Source: Neelides folsomi
Lineage: Eukaryota; Arthropoda; Collembola; Neelipleona; Neelidae
Length of the DNA stretch: 64,000 nt
Direction of reading: 5' to 3'
Assembly: GCA_034687125.1 (NCBI GenBank)
Contig: JAQGBZ010000130.1
Coordinates: 62,001 to 126,000 of the forward strand
Shown here: one piece after another, positions 47,887 through 60,500 of the stretch
Layout of the letters: each line of letters opens with the position of its first letter
Position numbering within the stretch: position 1 is the stretch's first letter
Made by a program: the position numbers and the translations under genes
Notes under the pieces: model-generated
What the model was told of the DNA's origin: nothing
Seen by the model: the letters and a program-made list of their open reading frames with translations, nothing else
The model's database searches: none

Positions 47887-50050
47887 TCATTTGCTAACTA
47901 GTGATATTATACCCGTACTATGTATAAGCGAAGACAACCCCGATTTAGACAATAGATTCGAAATTTTTGTATTGAGTGAAGATAAATACGTGAGAATCGG
48001 AGCTGCGGTACTTATAACCCCAATATTTACTGAAGGTGCAGTTGAATTATCTTTACAGACACTGAACATAGGTTTTCCCCCAATTGTAAGATTGCCGCAA
48101 TTTTGCGTATTTGCACAATCTGAATTGAAACTGCATTTGCAATCATCTTGAAGTGCACAATGTTTAACATGCGGATCAATGTCCATTTGATTGGAAACAT
48201 TTTGCAATCTGAGTGAATAATTATTTGAGAAAATTCCATTTTTGTCGTATTGCATCATTTTGGCAATAAAACTAGCTCTGGCCGTTGAGTTCAAATTTTT
48301 AATTAGAAGTTCTCTGCTGTGGAAGTAAGGACCAGTTTTTCCTGGATGGGAAATTCCTTTAAATTCATCGTTTACCTAAAACAGGAAGTTATGTTGGTTA
48401 AATGTCAATTATTAAATAAACATTTTAAAAAGTAATAATGATAAATGGGGTTCTGGCATTACATTTTAATATTGTAATGTATTTAAATATATTACCGCCA
48501 ATTGAAGCATTGCTTGATATGCTGCTAATCCAAAAATTGGGTCATTAACAGTATCATTTCTTTTTAAGACGTAAAATTCAAAATGAACTGTATCAGCTCC
48601 ATATGCAGTTGACATGTAAGTATCAGAAGCTTTGGAAAATCTCATGAGAATTCCTTGTAAAGGAAATGCGGCGGGACTAGCATCCAAAATTTGATTAACT
48701 TGAGTAATGTAGGCAGGAAGTTTGCTCAATGGAAAAGAAATTTCATTATCGATAAATTTTATTTGAACAGGATCATTGAACCATGGACATTGCAGAGATC
48801 CAGTATTTCCACAAATAGGTGCAAACATTTTATGATAATATCCAGTCGCGGGCATTACTAGCCCTACATTATCATTGGTGTAAATGGGAACAAATAATGG
48901 CACTTTTTCAATAAGGGTATTATAAAGGTACTCTTGGAATAAATAGAGGCCGTTTAAATCTCTTGTTTTTTGCAAGAGTTCAATCCCTGAAACAGCTATT
49001 TCGTTGAATACCTTTGAGGTCGAGGGGACATGGTCATTTGTAAAAGATTCTCCTGGTGTGTCGTTAGAAACAATTGTCCATTCTGCTTTGATTACTTTTT
49101 TCTGGGAAGGGAACCAATAAAGAGACAATTGATCTGAATTGTCAATCCAATTTTGAGCAGTTCCATCAAAGAAAACTGTATCATTCCAAACAGTGTTTCG
49201 AGCGTTGTTTTGTAAATAGGTACAGTCGCCAATGTGATGTTGTAAACTACTCCCAAAAGCCCGAGATGAATTCTGAAAGCTCTGAGGTCTTCTTCTAATG
49301 TGATATGTTGAACAGTTCCATTTCCATCCACAATAGTTAGTCCAACCACCTTAAATTATTTATTTACCTTTAATATGTTTATAATTATTTAATATCCATG
49401 TATTTCAGCCACATACTCAACTTGATAAATATTACCGTATATCATTTTACTGTTAATTAATATAATAAATTAAATTATTTGTAACCTGTTCTGAAATTGA
49501 TGAATTGTACTTGGTCGTTGAACCATGAGCTCCCGTTCCGATTGCACCGCCAATTGTAATGTTCCCAAAAGCTGGAGTTGTTCTTAAAGCTCGGCCCTTT
49601 GTCAAAAGAAAATCCCCAACTTCACGAAGGGTATTTCCTGATAAGACAGTTACAGTTTCTGTAACATTATCATAAGTCATATTTTTTAATGTCTGCATAT
49701 TAAGAGGAATTCCTTTAGTGCAAATGATATCACAATTTGAATGTAAGTGGCCCAGTGCCTTAATTGTGGTATTCTCATTTTTAGCCCTTGAGACCTGTTC
49801 AATAATATCTTCAATTCTATAGATATTAACGGCGGCATATGTAGCATTGCATTGTATACCATCTTCAAAGGCTTTATAATAATTTGAAGAATTTGAAGAA
49901 TCACTTAAATAAAAATAAAAATTATTTTTAATTTATTTAATATAATATTAATCTATAAGTAAATACAATTGTCAATAAATTAAGGTGAAAAATTAATATA
50001 ACTTACGCAATAGCAATTGCAAGAAGTAAGATGAGAAATCTTAAAACCAT
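47887..50050 (-). pseudogene. secreted VAO-type sugar/lactone oxidase (L-gulonolactone oxidase-like), one-base frameshift
   Basis: FAD-dependent oxidase of the gulonolactone/arabinonolactone oxidase group. Four exons, 50007-50050, 49486-49903, 48496-49349 and 47887-48375. A signal peptide (MVLRFLILLLAIAIA) leads into the FAD domain: KALGHLHSNCDI (cofactor loop), VLSGNTLREVGDFLL, TTPAFGNITIGGAIGTGAHGS split over the fold. The substrate domain includes SLYWFPSQKKVIKAEWTIV and FEFYVLKRNDT. Exon 3 is 854 nt although both its borders are phase 0. The reading must change frame between about 49198 and 49211 (…VPIYKTT then RNTVWNDT…), the size of a one-base loss. No GT-AG intron explains this. So it is either a real lesion or an assembly error. 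The C-terminus has a six-Cys cluster (HCALQDDCKC..NSDC..TQNC) not usual in the family. Confidence 0.8.
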
Positions 50051-51079
50051 TTTTGCCAACCTTAACTTTTAACAACACAGCAGAAATAATCTTTTTTGTG
50101 ACTGACTCGTATTTATAGCATTTAGGAAAATTATTGCAAAACTCCTTAATTAATATTAATTTAAGCTTTTGATCTCCTTACATTACATCGATATAAGTAT
50201 CTTAAAGTAGATATAACTAGTATATTTATTTAAATCATTGGTCAATCAAGGGATCATTTCATGATTCCAACTTAATGTTAGAATGTTATTAGTATATATT
50301 ATTAATAATTCATTTCAATGGAAGCCAATGATGAATGCAATGATTTGCATTTGAAAATAGATATTACCTAATACTGAGTTCACCATTTGGGGTTAAAGAT
50401 TTTAAGTATAAGTAGATTTGATGTTTTGCTGTTGACCATGAACTTGAATGGTGATAAGATGTTTTTATCCTTTTTATACGCCGAAATTTTTATATAACTA
50501 GCTAATAAGACTAAATTTAAACTAGTTTATTATATATTTTATAAGATATAATTTATATAAAGCCAATGTATCTTCGAATCTTTGTATACAATTAGGCTAT
50601 GTCAGGAAATACATATCATACATCTTGTACAGTTGTATTATTTATAATACTGTAGATATAATTCGTAAAAGTAACGAAAATGTGATTTAAAAATCAATGA
50701 CAGTTAAAGTTCTTCAAGGGCAAGTAAAAAATCCTAATTTGGCGACATGATAATTATGATATCGAAAATGCTAATATGATAATATGATTAGTATATAAAA
50801 AAGAGTTTCATAAGTTGTTGATACATTAGAAAATATTGAATAGTAATATAGTATACCTAGGTATTTATTTAACTAATATTATTATATACTTATATAACAT
50901 GTAGTTGTAAATATGAGCATAAAGTTACAACTATCTTAAAGATTGCCAATGAAAAAATATTTATTTCAATTTTAATACAATTAATACAATCGTTCGGTAA
51001 ATACTGTTTATTTTACAATACTCATTTAAGATGTTCTTTAGAATATTGATGAATAGAATTGGAAGATGGAAAGAGATGT
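50051..51079. other. intergenic, no gene seen
   Basis: AT-rich spacer between the oxidase start and the glycine-rich gene's 3' end. Nothing supported. Confidence 0.6.
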
Positions 51080-51538
51080 TTAACCGTAGAATCCGTGACC
51101 GAATCCTCCAAATCCGTGACCGAATCCTCCATATCCCAAACCACCATATCCGAGTCCAAGACCATATCCTCCATATCCAAGACCTTCAATCAGAAGAATT
51201 AAAAATATTCAATTTCATACAAATAGGAAATAGAGTTAATAGAAATAAACAAAGTCAATGTACCATATCCGAGTCCTCCACCATAAAGTCCACCATATCC
51301 AAGTCCATATCCGAGCCCGAAGGAGTTGGCAGTTTGAAGAGTTTCCTTCTTCTCTTCAGCGGGGGCTGCGAAAGCCAAAGCCACAAGGGCGAAAAGAGCG
51401 ACGATAGCCTTTAAAGAAAAAAAATTAAATTAAATTAAATTTTTATAAGAGGTTTTCAATTTTTGTTGCATTTTGATGATTTAATATCTAAATAGGTTCA
51501 AATTCAAATAAAATTTTGATTACGAGAGTTCGGGCCAT
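51080..51538 (-). CDS. glycine-rich secreted (cuticle-like) protein
   Basis: Three exons, 51524-51538, 51264-51408 and 51080-51183, in phase; product 87 residues. The start MARTL plus AIVALFALVALAFAAP is a strong signal peptide ending at an Ala-x-Ala-like site. A short charged spacer (AEEKKETLQT) follows. The rest is Gly/Leu/Tyr-rich, GLGYG and GGYG units, then GGFGHGF units. This matches structural glycine-rich cuticle or silk-like proteins and is unlikely to be an enzyme. First exon of only five codons is typical of arthropod cuticle genes. A TATA box lies about 85 bp upstream. Codon use is clearly more GC-rich than neighbours, suggesting high expression. Confidence 0.88.
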
Positions 51539-51619
51539 TTCGAAGATTTTTGCGAAGTTTTGAGATTTGAATTGATGTGAATGAATGGAAGACTGTGATT
51601 TGGATGTTGGATGGGCGAG

Positions 51620-51627
51620 TTTATATA
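51620..51627 (-). promoter_or_regulatory. TATA box of the glycine-rich gene
   Basis: TATATAAA on the minus strand, about 85 bp before the start codon, in a fairly GC-rich promoter. Confidence 0.6.
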
Positions 51628-53246
51628 TCCCAAGTCCTCCTCAGCTCTTGTTGGTGTTGGACGAGGCGGCGAGAGAGCAGAAGGGCAATTTTTTATTCAC
51701 ATAACAAACCCAGGTTACCAACATAAGTGCGACAATGAGTTTTGGGCGAAGGAGGAAATTGGGACAGAAAGTGAAATGATAGACACAAGAAGGTACGACA
51801 ACTCACACACACACACGAACCAACCAAAATGCAAAAGGGGAATTCTCACAATGAACAGAAGGAGATTGAAAAGGCTTTGAGGGTAATTGAGTCAAATAGG
51901 CGGATTTTCATTGTCAACCTGTGGAGAGAACAATGAAAGACTTCCATGGTTTAATAACTACTTGAGAAATATTTTAACTTGGACCTTATTTAATACTAAT
52001 AGGACGGAATTACGTTAATGTTCGAGTTAAAGATCCGCATTATGATTTCTATCAGCTCATTATTACATTGTTTATTATTTATTATACAAATTAAATAAAT
52101 TGCTAGTTTTATGGAATCACATTCTTGCACATTCCTTTGCTTCCACATCCATTGCATATTTAAATCATGTTTTGTCACAAAATGACCTTTTATCCCATTT
52201 AAATAATCTTGAGGGAAATCATTAAGCTTTCAGCTCACTTTTCTTTGCCGTTTTAATTTGCATTCCCACTTTAATTGAAATTTTTCTACATGGCTTGAAG
52301 GAATAAATGGATCTTGACAAAATTAGGCTTTTCTACGCATTTTAATATTGCGTAAGACAACATGACTTGTCAAGTACACCTGCTAATAATAGTAAAGTAA
52401 TATATAAAAAGAGTATCAATTGGACCTAATGTAAGTGAACCAACGCCCCAGACGATAATTTTCCACTAATGATAAATACTATATACTCTGTAATATCTTT
52501 CATACTACTTATAATCTATTTATAAGATATTTATTTATATAAAAAGACAGACAGATAGATTAAACCTATATGGTTTATGACAATTAATTTGTCACGATCG
52601 ACGATCCCTAAAAATAAGATCGTTAAGAAAAATAAGGAAGCTGAGCATTTGTTTTGGTTGAATGATTCAAGGTTATTTGTAAAATTGAGCTGATTCTCTG
52701 AAAGAGATTTATTAAATACACTTTCTTCACAATACACATTCTTTATTTATATACTAATATTAAATGCATATTCATTTATTTATTCATTTATTACATTTAT
52801 TATAGTTAATGTTATGTTTATTATGTATTTTTAACCAGATCATATAATGCTAAATTTCAAGATTTGTATTATAATAATAGAAAAATGCCAAGAGGCCAAG
52901 ACTAACATTCTTTGCATTTTGAACAAGCTATGATAAGAGTTTTGGTTGTTCATGTTCATCTATTCAATTAATTTTTTACCAAACTTATTGTTTATAAAGT
53001 TTATAAGGCTATAAATTATGAAATATAAACATTTGAAGTTTTGAAAACTATGAAATGATTAAAAATGTAGATTTGGAATTTGAGGATGTTTGTGAAGTAA
53101 ATCAGGAGAAAATGAGACATTGGAAGAGTTCCAGGCCGTAAGAGCTGATTTTGATCCGGGAAACCGGCATGGCTTTCAAACCCAACTCATTTTTCATTAA
53201 ATTCATTATTTTAGTTGAAGCAATTTAAGTTTAATTAATTTTTAAA
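51628..53246. other. intergenic, no gene seen
   Basis: Contains the upstream flank of the glycine-rich gene (GC-richer to about 51920), then AT-rich DNA. A possible non-coding 5' UTR exon of cyclin H may end near 53215 (TTTTAG border), but this is unproven. Confidence 0.5.
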
Positions 53247-54759
53247 ATGTTTTCCACTTCGACTCAAAAGAAAAATTGGATTTTTGCAGAAGAAGAAACC
53301 CTTCGGACTTTTCGCTATAACACAAATAGAGATTTTATTGAAAAATATGGGAAACCGGGAATGACAGTAAATATTTTATTTCATTTACAAATTACAATGG
53401 TTTTAATCATATAAAAGAATAACACAATTAGCCGTTAACATTATTACTCAAGACTAAACTACTATAAAATACTATAAATAATTCGCTATTCTATAATTTT
53501 AAAATTATTTATTGGTCGTTAAATAAAATTTTAATATTTTCAGGACGAGAGTCGAATCGCCAATTTTTTAACTCATGAAGAAGAAAAAATCCTTCTCCAC
53601 TATTACGAACTCATCCTCCGAGACTTTTGCTTCAAATTTCAACCCCCAATGGGGAAATCGGTATTTGGGACTGCCATGCATTATTTCAAGAGATTCTACC
53701 TTTTCAACTCGCCCATGGATTATCATCCGAAAGATATTTAGTAAACACTTTTACTTATTTACCTACTCATTACTCTATTTAATTCTTCAACGACCTTTTA
53801 TTTAAAAAAATTGATTTAAAAATATCACTTTATTTAAGAAAATTACAAAGATTTTCATAGCCATGAAATGAAATTATTAAATATCAATTAATTTCTAATA
53901 TCTTTATAGCTTAACATGCGCGTACCTTGCGTCCAAAGTTGATGAATTCAACGTGTCAATAGTTCAATTTGTGGCAAATTTACCTGGAGATCGGGAGAGA
54001 ATGTCTGAGAACATTGTCAATTTAGAATTACTCATTATGTCAGCTATGAGTTATAATCTCACGATTCACAACCCCTTCAGACCCGTCGAAGGAATCCTCA
54101 TTGATATCAAAACTCGTCATGGAAAATTCGACCCAGAAGTCCTTAGACCATACATTGACGACTTCTTGGATAAAGTTCTCCTCACCGATGCGCCATTTCT
54201 TTACGCTCCTTCACAAGTACTTAAATATAAATAATCAATTCTTACACTTATACGTTACACATAACCATTAAATTAATATTTTATTGAATTAATTAAAGGT
54301 TTAAAATAATTTTCAATATCTTAGATTGCTTTAGCGGCCGTGTTGCAAGCTGCAAGCAAATGTAAAGAAAACCTGGATGCATACATCACTGAAACTCTTT
54401 TCCCTGATAAAACAATGCTTGAACCAGTTGTGGCTGCAGTAAGATGTAAGACGAAATTAAGATTTATATTAGATAACAGATTTAGTGAACCAATTAATGT
54501 AAATTAAAAAATTCGATTTGATTGTAGCCATTCGATCTTTGGTGAGGCAAAAGAATTATAATCCACCACCGAAAGACGTCTTGAGGAATATTGAAGTGAA
54601 ATTGGAGAGATGTCGAAATCAGGAGAATAATCCAAACAACGAATTGTAAGAAAAGATTAAGATATAAATTCTAGATTTTAATTTTTTATTATTAGATTTA
54701 AAAAGAAGTTTGAAGATGATTTGGATGAAGAAGATCAAAGTTTCATGGGATTGAAATAA
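53247..54759 (+). CDS. CycH: cyclin H (CDK-activating kinase / TFIIH subunit)
   Basis: Partner of CDK7 in CAK and TFIIH, nuclear. Six exons, 53247-53366, 53544-53740, 53910-54216, 54325-54445, 54528-54645 and 54696-54759, in phase; product 308 residues, close to the usual 320. MFSTSTQKKNWIF is the conserved N-terminus. The first cyclin box has YYELILRDFCFKF, VFGTAMHYFKRFYLFNSPMDYHPKDI and LTCAYLASKVDEFNVS. The second has YNLTIHNPFRPVEGILIDI, DDFLDKVLLTDAPFLYAPSQIALAA. The tail is acidic-lysine rich (KKKFEDDLDEEDQS). Identity is firm. The fourth exon uses the T|GTAAGA donor at 54446, which keeps VVAAVRSIRSLV in frame. Confidence 0.95.
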
Positions 54760-56432
54760 TGTTTTAAATCTATGTATATACTTCTTTTTTTGTATTTAAT
54801 GAAGGCCAGTTGTTGATTGTTGAGATATTTTTGAATATACAAATAGTGTAATGATTTAGGAAACCATTTTTATATTGTGTTGAAAATCAAAAAAATTAAA
54901 ATTAAAAAAATTTTCTATTTCATTGATTCATCGTTTATTATTAAGGTTGTTATCATTATTATCATATCATATTGTAATGTGTACTTACTAATAGATTATT
55001 TTGTGTTCATTTTATAACTTATGAATTAATCTCTATTGTTAGTTGAACGTAAATCCTTTACCTAAGTTTACCAAATCTTGCAATTGATATAATTGATCGT
55101 ATTTCTTTTTTGCTTGATACCTGTACATTGTTATTTTAGGTTTACTATGTGTTACTTATAAATATAAAGTGAATATTTTGATATAATTATAAACAATAGC
55201 AAAAAAATTAACAGATTGATTACCTATTTTTATTTCTCTTGAGTATTTCTCTTCAAAATACAATTAAATCAACGTCGATTTTAATTTAAAGTTTTAAAGT
55301 TTTCATCCTTGAATTTTTTATGTACAATTAAATAATTTCACCACGTTATATCATTAATCGTTAAAATATTTTCAAAATTGTATAGCAATTATAAAAAGTA
55401 TATCGTCAAATGGTCAAATAAAATAACTATTATAGGTATATAAATAAGTATGCCACATTTATATACCCACAACATTTATTTTTCATATACGAAGTAGCCA
55501 GTAATTTGATATCAATAACCAATTACTTACGTAAATTCTTGGCATTGGCATTATTGAAGTTCAATTTTAAAGTGTAAAGTGGTTTAAAATCTTTGATTGA
55601 GTTAAACCGCAAACAACAAAGAGATACAAACCTTGAATAATTGCGTGTAATTTTTGGTCATGCTTCGCCCTAAGTCTCAAACATAGTAGAGTACAACTTT
55701 ACATTGCATTCCCTACATTGTCCCTTTGTACTTTGCCCAGATTCAATCTTTCTGTATTGCGTAATGCATTGGTATTAGAACAATGCAATAAAAGAGTTTA
55801 AATAAAACCAGTTTATTTCATTCGATACTTTTTGCATTTAAAGTATCCTATTACTTTTGTTGGAATTTCTTTTTTCCAATAAATACAAGGAATGGGTCCT
55901 TGATTTCTTCCTTGTCCGATATGCCTGATTGCTATTGATATTAGATGTATGTATTATATACATTATAAGATGTCTAATTAACTTGCCGAGGTCTCGATGT
56001 TCCATGAGTAAAAATATTACGAATAAAGACAACTCTTAAATACAAGAATTGTGTAAATGTACTATTATAAAAATAGATTTAATTAAAGAATTAAATTGAT
56101 TTAATCAGATTTAATTAATTTAAATTATGAATTTACATACCATTTTGTATACTATTCGCTTATGCCATACATACATATATATTATTCTATACAAGTACAA
56201 CAGGTATAACATGAATAAGTTAATTATGTATATACCTAAGTAATTAGTTAATTAGTGACTTGATTATACATATCTTGTTTGGGTAAGTATTATACTAGTC
56301 TTCACTAAACTTTTTGCACATGAATTAAATTGATTAAATTATCTCATTGGAGAGTTCCAGACTTTTATTTAAGTCAATCTGGTGAAACCTTCATTTATTT
56401 GATAACTTTGAAAGGCACAAGATACAAATAAA
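54760..56432. other. intergenic, no gene seen
   Basis: AT-rich. Several short ORFs have no coding character. No repeat identified. Confidence 0.6.
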
Positions 56433-57009
56433 ATGTTTAAAGGAACTATTATTCTTTACATATTCATTTTCTTTTCTGGTTCAGTTTTGTCGGCTCCAGG
56501 ATATCATAGGTATTTTATATATTAAATCCTTATTATTTATACTGGACAAAACACGTTATTTTGGGCCTATTTTTGGGAATTTTGTATACTGTATGTTTCA
56601 TTGTATTTAAACGATAGCTATGAAGATTATCCAGCTTCTGAGAAATGTGGTCATTTTATGATCTATGATCATAAACAAAACAAATGCGTTTGTGAACCTG
56701 AGGATAGCTACGAGTCTCATGGACCTCTGATTTATCATAAACAAACCGATCAATGCTACCTTCCAAATACAAGGGTATGTAAATTTTAATTTGAGAAATC
56801 GCTACGTGAGTACTATACGATTGCAACCAATTGCTAAATTATAATAAGCATTTTATTTAAAAATTTAGGCTTATTGTCAAGAAGGTGAATTGCTTCAAAA
56901 AACGGGGAAATGCCAAAAAGTTGATAAACCAACAAAGAGCACACGGAAAGTTGATTATGATTATCACGATATTCATGTGGATGGTCATTATTATGACCAT
57001 TACGATTAA
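56433..57009 (+). CDS. small secreted cysteine-bearing protein, DUF4789-like
   Basis: Three exons, 56433-56509, 56618-56774 and 56869-57009, in phase; product 124 residues. The signal peptide is MFKGTIILYIFIFFSGSVLSA. Mature cysteines follow the spacing seen in arthropod DUF4789-like proteins: EKCGHFMIYDHKQNKCVC, QCYLP, AYCQEGELLQKTGKC. The end is rich in His, Tyr and Asp (DYDYHDIHVDGHYYDHYD), which could bind metal. Assignment to DUF4789 rests on the C..G......C.C..C and C..GE.L pattern only; function unknown. Confidence 0.72.
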
Positions 57010-57542
57010 CTTTGCTGCGTTTTGCTTAAATATTTGTAGTATAAAAGCTGGAGTCAAGCATACAACATAATATGTACTAATATGTATGATTCTATTACAT
57101 ACACTTACATCTACATTGTAACCCAAGTTTTAAAATGTATCATTCATCATTTTACCTTTAATGCTTAATGTAATCTTATTAGTAGATTTACATAAATATT
57201 TTGAACATGAAATGAATTTATAAATTGCAAATAAACTTGGCATAAAGATGCTAAAATTAAGAAATTAACAGAGTGATAATAAGAACAATCTAATTTTATT
57301 TAAGTTTTCTCCATGTTTAATTTAATAATTTCAATTTATTATAAATAAATATTTTTAAATACAATTTGATATTAAAATGTTAAATGTACCTTACTCATAA
57401 AAATTCAATGAAATGAATACTTAATTCATATTTAAAATACTGTGGTGCTAATAATGATAAAGATTGGATGATTGGATAGAGTAAAATTGGTGTAGACAAT
57501 GGGACAAATGCTTGTGAAACATTTGAAACAAAACTTAAATGA
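57010..57542. other. intergenic, no gene seen
   Basis: AT-rich spacer between convergent genes. No supported feature. Confidence 0.55.
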
Positions 57543-60500
57543 TTAATTTGGTTGAAATGTAGCCAAATCTTCTTGAAGATCACTAAAAACCATCATACTC
57601 TTCCTTTTCTGTTGAAAATAAATAATTTGTAATTAATAGAATTATTCACAAAAAATATTTAAATGTTTAAAGTGTAATAAGTATATATGTAGCTCTATAT
57701 GTATTTATGTACTCTAGGACATAACATGCATACCATAGTTCATATAAGCCATTAAAAATATTTATAATATATTGTCATTTGAATTATACCTCTTCTTGTA
57801 TTGCTTCAACCAACGCTTCTTTTTTTTCTCTTTTGAAAAATCCCAACTGGAATGGGAAAAAAGCTTTAATATTGTTAAAATCCCTTTTAAGTTATCGTTA
57901 TCATTGTCACCATTACGCGCAATATTATTTTCATTTATTTCACCTTTAATAAAACTAAAATAAAAACGAGTAATAAGAATAATCCTCCAATGGCCGAAAG
58001 TATGTAGACAAGGAGTGAAATTTCATTTTCATCATAGTAGTTAAAAGTAGAGCTTGAGTATTCAGTAGTGTAAATATCAAAAAGCTTCAAAGTTCCTTTT
58101 GTTACATATTCAAAGTCTTCATTCTCTAAATGTGAAATAATATAAAGTTATTAAAATCAAAAACAAAATTTATTAAAAACACATTTTTCTTATTCGTAGT
58201 CTTATTTAAAACAATTATTTTGCAATCAAACCAAAAGACAAATAAATAATATACCATTAATTTCAAAAGATTTTGCAACTTTATTAGGTATTTGAAAATC
58301 AATATTTAAAGAAATGTTATTTTTTCCCTTTTTAAAAATGCATTCAATAACTCCGCAATCGGTATCTGGATCAGCACAGGAAATAATTTTTGATTGGCTT
58401 TTTTTAAAATTTGAGGATCTTTTCGTCCTTTCTTTTTCGTCAATTACCAACTCTTGAGGATTCAGAAAGCCATAATCTAACCCATCATTTGAGGATGATG
58501 GGTTAGAGTTGGTTTCATTATTTAGTTTAGATTCTGATGTTGAACTAGTATATTGGGTTTCTTGACCATAATCTTGTGATTTATCCGATTTTGAAGAAAT
58601 TGTCTCATCAATTATTATCATTCTTTGGGATTTTGTCGTTATTACAGTAGTTGGTTTTACAGTTGTATGATTATAATGATTAATTGTTGTTGACACGGTT
58701 GTGGACATTTCATTTGTTTTACAATACTAAGGATTAGACAAATTAAATATTAATACCATATAGTGATTTTCTTCTAAATATATAAGTATAATGATTTGTG
58801 TAAGTATATTTTATTTATTTGAATATTAACTTGAATTTTGAAACTATTAATCTTTTTGTAAGAAATTACTTCATGTGGAAAATCCGATTTAATTTTATCC
58901 GATGACCCTTTGGCATTTAAAGGATATTTAACAGTTATCATCAAACTTTCGTATTTTGTTTCAATTGGAAAATCAACCTTTCAAATATTTAAAAATAATA
59001 AAATTAAGTAATATAGTTGAAATATTTCATATTAATTTGAATATATTACTATTTATATTAAAAATTGAGTAAACCGAATAAGTGTGTTTTATTATTCTTC
59101 TTCTGGATTCTTTTATTTCATTGGTTTTATTTGACCCTGAAAATTTAATTGCAGAATCGGAATTCATTTCAAGGTGGATTTGAAAAGATTTATTATTTTC
59201 CTTTTCTGTATTTAAGTTATTAAACAAAAGAGAAATATTCAATGTTAAATTTTCTTTTCTCATGTGTGGATAAAAATATTGTAAATCAATTTCATAAGGT
59301 ATTGAAATCTAAAGTAAAAAATTAATTAATTCTATTCGTTAAATATTCTTATATTTGAAATTGGTTTATGAAATTTTTTAACCGTTTCATTTTTGTTAAT
59401 AAATTGGTCATTGGGAATTTGGCATTTAAACAAATTAATTTTGTTTTCACAATCAGGAAACTTAATATCAAATTTTTTGTTGGGTTGTTCAATAATTAAT
59501 CTTGGAAATGAAGCAGTCTCTCCTTTATTTTGTATTACAATTCTCAAAAATAATTCTTTTCCTGAATTTACTTCATACTTTGTCCTATTTAAAAAATAAA
59601 CACTTATCAAAATATTTATTTAACATATTGATTATTTCTTAAATCAATATTTGATATTTAATTGAAATTCACAATTTTATTTCATTTTTTTCTTTTGATT
59701 TTTGAAAATTGGCCGTTAAATTTATGTTGGGTTCACAATCAGCTTTACTCTTGTTCCAATTACAACCACTAAAATGAATTTTGATAGATTCAATCCTTTG
59801 GATTGATTTTGGACAAGTTGAACAAAAATCACTGAATTCTTAAATACAAAAATTATTTAATTTAAGAATTAGAAAAATATAAAATATACATTAAAAAGAA
59901 TTATAAAATACAATTGAACAATTTTGTTTACCCGCTCCAGTAGTACTCACATTCAATTCTTTTTTTGCTTTATCTCCCAAAATTGTTACATCCATTAATC
60001 CCGTTTTGATTGAATTGGTCTTACTTTGATTATAATTAATTTCTTGGCTCAGTATTGGAGTGAACCTTTGTGGTTGTCCTTGAGCACTTTTGTTTGAAAT
60101 ATATTCTTTAAAGAGTCTCTGATTAAATAGTAATTTATTAAACACTACAATTTATTAAATTTAAATTATAATTATGAACAATAATATATAAAAAGATCAT
60201 ATAAGAGATACTTATTAGGTATGTTAGTTATGTTAGATTATATGAATTTGAGTATCTTATAAGTAGTTAAAATTTTGAAATACCTCGTCAATATGAAATT
60301 TAATCATATTGCATTCAACATTTTTATTGTGGTCTGTGCTTAGTGTGTAATTTTTGTTAAGGATAGTATTCATATTATTGTTATTTCCACCAATTCGTAC
60401 AAAAGAAAGAATTTCAATTTCCTGCTTAAGTCTTACCTCAACATTTACATCTATAATATTTAAAATAAAATTGCAAAACCATTCCATATTGACATTAGCA

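Noticed and set aside
51031-51414. 127-residue plus-strand ORF rich in Arg and Ile
   Set aside because: Antisense of the glycine-rich repeats, which give regular artificial codons.
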